A DNA stretch of 6,352 nucleotides from Acidobacteriota bacterium. GTDB lineage: Bacteria; Acidobacteriota; Vicinamibacteria; Vicinamibacterales; 2-12-FULL-66-21. The position numbers were made by a program, and so were the translations under genes. Location of the stretch: the NCBI GenBank assembly GCA_020200195.1, contig JAIVJE010000104.1, positions 1 through 6,352 on the forward strand, in the 5' to 3' direction. Positions 1 to 4,854 of this stretch are shown in pieces; the stretch's first letter is position 1, and each line of letters opens with the position of its first letter. The notes beneath the pieces were generated by a model. That model searched no databases, was not told where the DNA came from, and saw nothing but the letters and a program-made list of their open reading frames with translations.

Positions 1-78
1 GCGTTCGTGCGGACCGATCTGCAGACCTTACTCGACCCGTACAGAAAGCGGCCAAAGACACGCGGACGGCGTCAGTAG
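1..78 (+). CDS. Possible 3' end of an upstream gene (partial)
   Basis: Frame 1 is open from the window edge for 25 codons and ends at TAG (76-78). The peptide has a hydrophobic stretch followed by a basic tail (KRPKTRGRRQ), plausible for a protein C-terminus. Third-position GC is slightly higher in this frame (about 17 of 25) than in the other two forward frames, but the stretch is too short to decide. No family can be recognised. The open frames on either strand could equally be chance in GC-rich DNA. Confidence 0.3.
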   Translation, partial: AFVRTDLQTLLDPYRKRPKTRGRRQ

Positions 79-108
79 CGGGCGCACAGTCAGGGTCCGG
101 TTCGGCGC

Positions 109-114
109 TACAAT
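109..114 (+). promoter_or_regulatory. Candidate -10 element for the exported hydrolase gene
   Basis: TACAAT matches the sigma-70 -10 consensus at five of six positions and stands out in a GC-rich region. A start of transcription about 7 bases downstream would lie just before the ribosome binding site at 122-126, giving a very short leader of around 10 nt. No convincing -35 box is visible 16-18 bp upstream, so this is a weak call based on one hexamer and its spacing. Confidence 0.35.
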
Positions 115-121
115 CGGCCCC

Positions 122-126
122 GGAGG
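122..126 (+). promoter_or_regulatory. Ribosome binding site deciding the start at 131
   Basis: GGAGG is a perfect core Shine-Dalgarno sequence 4 nt ahead of the ATG at 131-133. It supports that start rather than a later in-frame one. The resulting protein begins with an export signal. Confidence 0.7.
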
Positions 127-130
127 ACAC

Positions 131-1210
131 ATGTTGACGTCAACGCACGACGTGAAATGGCTCCAGCTCGTTCGCGCATCGGCCGTCGTCGCGGCCGGAC
201 TGCTCGGTCCTGCTCCCGCCGGTGCGCAGCAGCCATTCACCATAGGCCCGATCTCGGCGGAACCGGGATCGGTCACGTCCGGCACGCTCAGGGTCGCGGC
301 GCGTCCCGGAGACGAGGGGACGACGATCCCGGTGAGCATCGTGCACGGCGTCAAGGCGGGACCCGTTCTCGCCCTCACCGCCGGCGTGCACGGCCAGGAA
401 TACACCCCGGTGCTCGCGCTGCAGCGGCTTCGCGCGACGCTCGATCCGAAGGCGCTGGCGGGCACGATCGTGCTGGTGCATGTCGCAAACATGCCGTCGT
501 TTCTTGCCCGCACGATTTACTACTCACCCGCCGACGGTAAGAACCTGAACCGCGTCTTCCCCGGCCGCGCAGACGGCACGCTCTCCGAACGGATCGCCGA
601 CGTGATTACCCGTGAAGTGATCGAGCGCGCGACCCACGTCGTGGACCTCCATTGCGGCGATGGGAACGAATCGCTGCGTCCGTATACCTACTGGATTACC
701 ACGGGCGACCCGGCAGTCGTCGAAGCCGGTAAGCAGATGGCGCTCGCCTTCGGCCTCGATCACATCGTCATCGATCGTGAGCGACCGCTCGATGCCTCAA
801 AGTCCGTCTACCTCTCAAACACCGGCGTGACCCGCCGAAAACCGGCGCTGACGATCGAGTCCGGCGGCATGGCACGGACCGACGAGGCATCGATCGCCGC
901 GATCGAGCGCGGGATCGCAGGGCTCCTGCGCCACCTCGGCATGCGTGCCGAGGGGCCTGCCCCGGTGGCGCAGCCGATCTGGATTGAGCGCAGCGAAGTC
1001 CTGCGGAGTGGAGTCACCGGCATCTTCCAACCGGCGGTGGAGCGGGGACATACCGTTGCGGAAGGCACGCTCATCGGACGCATCACGGATTTCCACGGCC
1101 GCCTGCTCGAAGAGGTCAAGGCGCCCTTTGCCGGCGAGATTCTGTACGTGATTGGCACGCCACCCATCAGCAAGGGAGAGCCGGTGGCGTTTGTCGGAGC
1201 GAGCAAATGA
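131..1210 (+). CDS. Exported succinylglutamate desuccinylase/aspartoacylase-family zinc hydrolase (M14-like)
   Basis: A 359-residue protein of the AstE/AspA family, whose members use one zinc ion to cleave N-acyl amino acids or related amides. Residues 1-32 look like a Sec signal: basic residues K9 and R15, a hydrophobic Ala/Val/Leu core, and a cleavage site after A32 (AGA before QQ). The mature enzyme is therefore probably periplasmic or secreted. Visible active-site elements are H87 and E90 in GVHGQEY (the HxxE zinc pair), N140 and R141 in KNLNRVFPG (substrate carboxylate binding in this family), H174 in VDLHCGD (third zinc ligand), and E243 in TIESGG (likely catalytic Glu). Residues about 280-357 form a Gly-rich beta segment resembling the family's C-terminal barrel. 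The length is usual for the family and all catalytic residues are present. The true substrate cannot be read from sequence: the export signal argues against the cytosolic AstE arginine-degradation role. It is convergent with the histidine kinase gene and shows no operon partner. Confidence 0.88.
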   Translation: MLTSTHDVKWLQLVRASAVVAAGLLGPAPAGAQQPFTIGPISAEPGSVTSGTLRVAARPGDEGTTIPVSIVHGVKAGPVLALTAGVHGQEYTPVLALQRLRATLDPKALAGTIVLVHVANMPSFLARTIYYSPADGKNLNRVFPGRADGTLSERIADVITREVIERATHVVDLHCGDGNESLRPYTYWITTGDPAVVEAGKQMALAFGLDHIVIDRERPLDASKSVYLSNTGVTRRKPALTIESGGMARTDEASIAAIERGIAGLLRHLGMRAEGPAPVAQPIWIERSEVLRSGVTGIFQPAVERGHTVAEGTLIGRITDFHGRLLEEVKAPFAGEILYVIGTPPISKGEPVAFVGASK

Positions 1211-1216
1211 TACAGA

Positions 1217-1294
1217 ATCGGGCGATCTCGCGATCGGGTGATCGGGCGATCGGGCAATCGGGTATTGGTGATCGGGCGATCGGGTGATCGGGTG
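1217..1294. repeat. 8-bp tandem repeat, consensus ATCGGGYG, between convergent genes
   Basis: Nine octamer units lie head to tail: 1217, 1225 (degenerate, ATCTCGCG), 1233, 1241, 1249, 1257, then a 6-nt degenerate spacer (1265-1270), then 1271, 1279 and 1287. The variable positions are mostly C/T at position 7 and G/A at position 8. Seven GATC tetramers result (first bases 1224, 1232, 1240, 1248, 1270, 1278, 1286), mostly at exact 8-bp steps. The array fills most of the 123-bp gap between the stop codons of the hydrolase (1208-1210) and the kinase (1334-1336). Translation products spanning it are simple repeats, so it is not coding. It may be slipped-strand microsatellite DNA or a protein/methylase binding cluster. 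The sequence shows the repeat but not its role. Confidence 0.9.
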
Positions 1295-1326
1295 ATTACA
1301 TGGAGTGCGCGATCACACACGCGCCT

Positions 1327-1348
1327 GTCGCCCCTACTCGGTGGCGAC
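1327..1348. other. Small inverted repeat at the kinase 3' end
   Basis: GTCGCC (1327-1332) pairs with GGCGAC (1343-1348) around a 10-nt loop that contains the kinase TAG stop. The six-base GC-rich stem could slow polymerase from either convergent gene. There is no T-run on either side, so it does not qualify as a standard intrinsic terminator. This is a weak structural observation. Confidence 0.25.
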
Positions 1349-2695
1349 CAGCCGATCGACCATGCGCAGCAGTTCCTGTGGAGAGGCGGGCTTGGCGACG
1401 AACGCGCTGAAGCCGGCATCACGCGCGGCGGCGCGGTCTTCCGCGCGCGTGTAGGCCGACAATGCGATCGATGGAATGCCCCCGGACTCGCCAGGCAGCG
1501 TACGAATCCTTCTCATCAGCGTGAACCCCACGGCGAGCGCGGGAACCGGGAGAACGACGCTGAAGGTGGAGCCATGGCCGATGCCGTCGCTCTCGGCCAT
1601 CACGCGGCCGCCGTGAAGCTCGACGAGGTGCTTCACGATGGCGAGCCCGAGCCCGAGTCCGCCGTGACCGCGCGTGATGCTCTGGTCGCCCTGCCGGAAC
1701 CGGTCGAAGACGAACGGCAGGAACTCGGGTGCGAGACCGGCGCCGGTGTCGCTGACGGTGATGATCGCCTGCGACTCCCCGAGCCCGATCCGCACTTTTA
1801 CCTGGCCCTCGGGCGGCGTAAACTTGATCGCGTTGGACAGCAGGTTCCAGAGGACCTGTTGCAACCGATCGCTGTCGCCGCGAACATCGGGAACCGAGGA
1901 TCCCCGTTCCATCGTCAGCCGGATGCGCTTGGCTTCGGCGGCGGGCCGGACGGCCTCGAGTGCGGTGTCGACGACCGCCGGAAGACTCAACGGCTTCATC
2001 TGAATCCGCAGCTTCCCCGTGATAATCCGCGCCATGTCGAGCACGTCTTCGATGAGTTGTGCCTGCGCCCGGGCGTTGCGATCCACGACGTCGAGCGCGT
2101 GCGCGATGCGATCCCGGTCGACCTGACCGTGCCGCAGCATCGTCGTCCAGCCCAGAATCGCGTTCAGCGGCGTCCGCAGCTCGTGCGAGAGCGTGGCAAG
2201 GAACTCATCCTTCAGGCGGCTGGCGTTTTCGGCCTCGATCCGCGCCGCGTGCAACGCGACCAGAACGGCCCGCATCTCGTACTGCCGGAACCTCGCACGG
2301 ATGGCCGCCCGGACGATGCTGACCACTGCGGCGACGCGGATCGGCCGCTCGATGACGGTGAGGTTGCGGATGACATCGAGGAGCTCCAGCGTACGTGTCG
2401 AGACGCTGGCGCGGCCGGTGCCGGCGAACAGGATCACGGGAATATCGGACCAGGCCGGCTGCTGATCGAGCGTCGCGGAGAGCGACGCGAACGCTCCCTC
2501 GTCGAGCGCCTCCTCGGTCAGAATCACGGCGCCTGCCTCGTTGCTCCCCAGCTCCGTGCACAGCTCGTCGATGGAGGCGCACACGCAGCTGTCGATCGCG
2601 GCGCGGCCCAGCAGCTCCTTCGTCAGCGCCCCATCCCGGCCGACGGGCGCGAACACCAGAACCCGTCGCTCGGGGTCAGCGACGCGATCGGTCAT
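1334..2695 (-). CDS. Soluble histidine kinase with degenerate N-terminal receiver and truncated C-terminal receiver
   Basis: A 453-residue two-component kinase. Residues about 10-133 form a receiver-like domain with no phospho-accepting Asp (ILTEEAL near 58-64) and Arg in place of the conserved Lys (ERP, 116-118). A helical linker leads to the HisKA domain (about 161-227) with the H box FLATLSHELRTP, phospho-accepting H171. The HATPase domain (about 270-385) is complete: N box WNLLSNAIKF (N284, N288), G1 box DTGAG (316-320), F box FDRFRQ (330-335), G2 box GGLGLGL (345-351). Residues 389-450 match only the second half of a receiver (SAYT, then VAKP with K435); the first half with the Asp is missing. 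No membrane segment or PAS/GAF sensor is seen, so it is cytosolic. The ATG (2693-2695) lies inside the end of the KaiC-like gene, a 20-nt overlap that implies translational coupling. Only a weak GGA (2701-2703) precedes it. The KaiC-like ATPase is the obvious candidate for its input. Confidence 0.92.
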   Translation of the reverse strand: MTDRVADPERRVLVFAPVGRDGALTKELLGRAAIDSCVCASIDELCTELGSNEAGAVILTEEALDEGAFASLSATLDQQPAWSDIPVILFAGTGRASVSTRTLELLDVIRNLTVIERPIRVAAVVSIVRAAIRARFRQYEMRAVLVALHAARIEAENASRLKDEFLATLSHELRTPLNAILGWTTMLRHGQVDRDRIAHALDVVDRNARAQAQLIEDVLDMARIITGKLRIQMKPLSLPAVVDTALEAVRPAAEAKRIRLTMERGSSVPDVRGDSDRLQQVLWNLLSNAIKFTPPEGQVKVRIGLGESQAIITVSDTGAGLAPEFLPFVFDRFRQGDQSITRGHGGLGLGLAIVKHLVELHGGRVMAESDGIGHGSTFSVVLPVPALAVGFTLMRRIRTLPGESGGIPSIALSAYTRAEDRAAARDAGFSAFVAKPASPQELLRMVDRLVATE

Positions 2696-4184
2696 CGGGG
2701 TCCGGCAGCGGTTCCGCGTGGCCGCGGTACTGCGGCACGCCGGTGATCACGCCCTGGAACTCGCTCAAGGGCTCTCCCACACGGAGATGGTCGGGGCCAA
2801 CAGCAAACTCACGAATGAGCGTCTCGTGGCCCCCTGTGCGCTTCTTGACGACCGAGATGGCCTTGCGCACGGAACCGGCCGCTTCGAAGTAGCGAAGCAT
2901 GATGACCGTGTCGGCGAGATAGCTGATGTCGATCGGCGCTGTCATCGCTGTACCCATGAACCCGTGCAGAGCACTCACGAGCAGCGTAGCGACCCCCTCG
3001 TCGTTGAGATAGGCGATGAGCTCGTGCATCCGGACGAGCGGGGCGTGCCCGGTGGGAATCGCATGCAGGTAACCGTTGAGGCTGTCGATCAGGACGATCC
3101 GGCAGCCGTGCTCCTCGACACGCCGCCGGATGCAGTGCGCGAATTCACCTGGAGAGAGCTCGCCTGGTTCGACCTGCTCGACCGCGATCTGACCGCGGTC
3201 GACGCGCGCAGACATCTCCATGCCGAGCGCATCGCAGCGGTTGATGAACGTCGCGCGGCGTTCGTCGAAGAGATACACGGCGCCGGGCACCTCGCCCGCA
3301 GTGAGGAACTGTGCAGCGACCGTAGACTTTCCTACCCCGGCGGGCCCTAGGAAGAGGCAGCAGGTACCCCATGACAGGCCGGCCCCGGTCAGCCGGTCGA
3401 GCGCGTCTATGCCGCTCAGCAGTTTCCCATTCCGAACACGTTGAGAACCTCGGGGGATGAGCTGCGGATACACCGCGATGCCGCCGCGATGAATCTTGAA
3501 GTCGTGGAACCCCTCGATCACGGCGACGCCGCGCATCTTGACAATCCGCAGCCGGCGTCGCGATCGACCGTAGTCGAATGGCGTCTGCTCGAGGAGCAGC
3601 ACACCGTGCGCGATGCTGCCGAGCTGCAGGTCCTGGTCGCTGCCCGTGTGATCGTCCAGCATCACGACCGTGCAGCCGCGGTCGTCGAAGTACTGCTTCA
3701 ATGACAAAATCTGGCGGCGGTAGCGTAACGGATCGCGCGCGAGCAGCCGCATTTCCGACAGCGAATCGAGCACGACCCGCGCAGGCCGGGTGCGCTCGGT
3801 CATGTCGACCACGCCTTTGGCCATTTCGGTCAGCTCGATTTCAGACGGGTGATAGAGGGTGTATTCCTCGTCCACCTTGCCGGAGCTACCGGCATTGAGC
3901 TCGTACAGGTGGATCCCCTCGAGCGACCAGCCGTGGGACGCGGCGACCGCACGGAGCTCTGCGACCGTCTCCGACAACGTCACGTACAAGCAGGACTCGC
4001 CGCGACGATGTCCCTCCAACAGGAACTGGAGGCCAAGAGTAGTCTTTCCGGTGCCGGGATCGCCTTCGACGAGATGCAGCCGCCGGGGGGGCAAGCCTCC
4101 CGCAAGCAGCGCATCGAGGCCGGCGATCCCGGTGACCGTACGGGGATCGCCGGATGGGTCGCGCGTAGAAACCGTTTCGGACAT
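2676..4184 (-). CDS. Double-domain KaiC-like RecA-fold ATPase
   Basis: A 502-residue protein with two tandem KaiC (RecA-fold) domains. CI has Walker A GDPGTGKTT (41-49, K47), SET with E72 near the KaiC CI catalytic Glu pair, and Walker B VVLDS (D140). CII has Walker A GPAGVGKST (280-288, K286), FDER (D307, E308), and Walker B IVLIDS (D367). The run DISYLADT (419-426) aligns with KaiC HISTITDT: the Ser431 equivalent is kept (S421) but Thr432 is Tyr (Y422). The C-terminal IREF and GVITGVP segments also match KaiC. It probably forms ATP-driven hexamers in the cytosol. I chose the ATG at 4184, not an upstream in-frame ATG at 4271, because it forms TAATG with the DinB-like gene's stop, has AGGGA (4189-4193) 4 nt upstream, and removes a 29-residue basic leader unlike the family. 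The downstream kinase gene overlaps its last 20 nt. No kaiA or kaiB is seen, so a clock role is unproven and I give no kaiC symbol. Confidence 0.92.
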   Translation of the reverse strand: MSETVSTRDPSGDPRTVTGIAGLDALLAGGLPPRRLHLVEGDPGTGKTTLGLQFLLEGHRRGESCLYVTLSETVAELRAVAASHGWSLEGIHLYELNAGSSGKVDEEYTLYHPSEIELTEMAKGVVDMTERTRPARVVLDSLSEMRLLARDPLRYRRQILSLKQYFDDRGCTVVMLDDHTGSDQDLQLGSIAHGVLLLEQTPFDYGRSRRRLRIVKMRGVAVIEGFHDFKIHRGGIAVYPQLIPRGSQRVRNGKLLSGIDALDRLTGAGLSWGTCCLFLGPAGVGKSTVAAQFLTAGEVPGAVYLFDERRATFINRCDALGMEMSARVDRGQIAVEQVEPGELSPGEFAHCIRRRVEEHGCRIVLIDSLNGYLHAIPTGHAPLVRMHELIAYLNDEGVATLLVSALHGFMGTAMTAPIDISYLADTVIMLRYFEAAGSVRKAISVVKKRTGGHETLIREFAVGPDHLRVGEPLSEFQGVITGVPQYRGHAEPLPDPDDRSRR

Positions 4185-4819
4185 TATGTCCCTGGATATC
4201 CCGCGCTCGCCTTTACCTCTTCGATCTGCGCTGTGTGGCGTGCGCTGTGCGCCGACAGCAACAGTACCCACTGATACGCGTCGATCATCTTCATCGCGGG
4301 ATGCGGCGCGGAGTGGCCACGCAGGTCGTCGCCCGTCGTCTTAACGTAGTCGATCGTGCGCTCCCTCGCGGTCGTGAATTCTTTCGTCAAGGCCTCTCGC
4401 GTCGGGTACCGGTTGGTCGGCTTCAGCATTTCCGGCGCCTGGGCCTTCTGCGATCGATCGGTGACGGCGGCGATCACTTTTTCGTCCGTGGGTCCCGCGG
4501 GATCCTTGGCGACCGGCGGCGCTTTCATGATCTTGTCGGTGATCAGACCGAGGATCGTAGACTCGCTGATGGCGATGTGTTCCGCGACCTCGGCGATCGA
4601 CCAGCGGTCAGGCGCCGCTTTGAACTTCCACTGCGCGTCCGACAGGTTCGCAATGGATTTGAGGAAGTTCTCCTTCGTTTCCTGCAGGTGCTCGACTGCT
4701 GCGTCACGGTCTGCCTGGCTCAACTGCTGGGCACCCGTCTGCCGGGCAGACGCGGTACCGGCGCCGGCCGCAAGCAGGACGAATACGAGACCTACGCGCG
4801 CGAATGTCCGTTGTGTCAT
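4184..4819 (-). CDS. Exported DinB-family protein (DinB_2-like four-helix bundle)
   Basis: A 211-residue protein. Residues 1-25 are a clear Sec signal: R4 and R8, then a VGLVFVLLAAGAG hydrophobic core, with cleavage after ASA (25) before RQ. There is no lipobox Cys, so it should be released to the periplasm or outside. The mature part is mostly helical and carries the DinB/YfiT-type metal triad: H81 in WSIAEVAEHI, then H191 and H195 in HSARH, followed by the usual QIEEVKA. Members bind divalent metal, and many are thiol-dependent transferases or uncharacterised; the substrate here is unknown. GGAGG (4830-4834) sits 10 nt before the ATG. It is the first gene of the three-gene operon, and its TAA (4184-4186) shares one base with the next gene's ATG. 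The role it shares with a cytosolic ATPase and kinase is unclear; the coupling may only be genomic compaction. Confidence 0.87.
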   Translation of the reverse strand: MTQRTFARVGLVFVLLAAGAGTASARQTGAQQLSQADRDAAVEHLQETKENFLKSIANLSDAQWKFKAAPDRWSIAEVAEHIAISESTILGLITDKIMKAPPVAKDPAGPTDEKVIAAVTDRSQKAQAPEMLKPTNRYPTREALTKEFTTARERTIDYVKTTGDDLRGHSAPHPAMKMIDAYQWVLLLSAHSARHTAQIEEVKASAGYPGT

Positions 4820-4829
4820 AAACTAATCG

Positions 4830-4834
4830 CCTCC
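4830..4834 (-). promoter_or_regulatory. Ribosome binding site for the DinB-like gene
   Basis: CCTCC on the plus strand reads GGAGG on the minus strand, 10 nt before the ATG (4817-4819). It fixes that start and shows that the minus-strand transcript begins upstream of it, within the divergent spacer or the permease coding region. Confidence 0.6.
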
Positions 4835-4844
4835 ACGTTCCGTC

Positions 4845-4851
4845 TATCTTA
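4845..4851. promoter_or_regulatory. Candidate shared, symmetric -10 element for divergent genes
   Basis: The heptamer TATCTTA reads TATCTT on the plus strand (4845-4850) and TAAGAT on the minus strand (4851-4846); both keep the key TA...T positions of a -10 box. On the minus strand, a transcript starting near 4839 would include the GGAGG at 4830-4834. On the plus strand, a start about 7 nt downstream would fall at or next to the permease ATG, implying a leaderless message; no Shine-Dalgarno sequence precedes that ATG. No good -35 box is visible either way. The gap between the start codons is only 35 bp, so the promoters must overlap or lie inside coding sequence. Confidence 0.4.
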
Positions 4852-4854
4852 CTC

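Noticed and set aside
1217..1294. A CRISPR array
   Set aside because: The units are contiguous 8-mers with no unique spacers, far shorter than CRISPR repeats, and no cas genes are nearby.
1211..1333. An intrinsic terminator between the convergent genes
   Set aside because: No GC stem followed by a T-run was found on either strand; only a weak 6-bp inverted repeat overlaps the kinase stop.
808..1422. A minus-strand open frame crossing the repeat and the hydrolase 3' end
   Set aside because: Its middle is a translation of the octamer array (repeated DRPI-type peptides), and the rest is antisense to the hydrolase or out of frame with the kinase.
1238..2746. A 502-codon open frame on the plus strand opposite the histidine kinase
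   Set aside because: It begins inside the octamer repeat and lies antisense to a kinase with every catalytic box intact. Its translation is Arg/Asp/Gly-rich with no recognisable domain. Long antisense frames are common in GC-rich coding DNA.
2541..3350. A plus-strand open frame of 269 codons opposite the KaiC-like gene
   Set aside because: It overlaps well-conserved KaiC motifs on the other strand and shows no family signature or ribosome binding site of its own.
2676..4184. A complete circadian kaiABC clock locus
   Set aside because: No kaiA or kaiB homologue is seen within the window, and the Thr432 equivalent is Tyr. Only a KaiC-like ATPase is supported.
4185..4271. A 29-residue N-terminal extension of the KaiC-like protein from an upstream ATG
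   Set aside because: It lies wholly in the DinB-like coding region, is basic and unlike KaiC N-termini, and the TAATG junction with AGGGA upstream supports the internal start at 4184.
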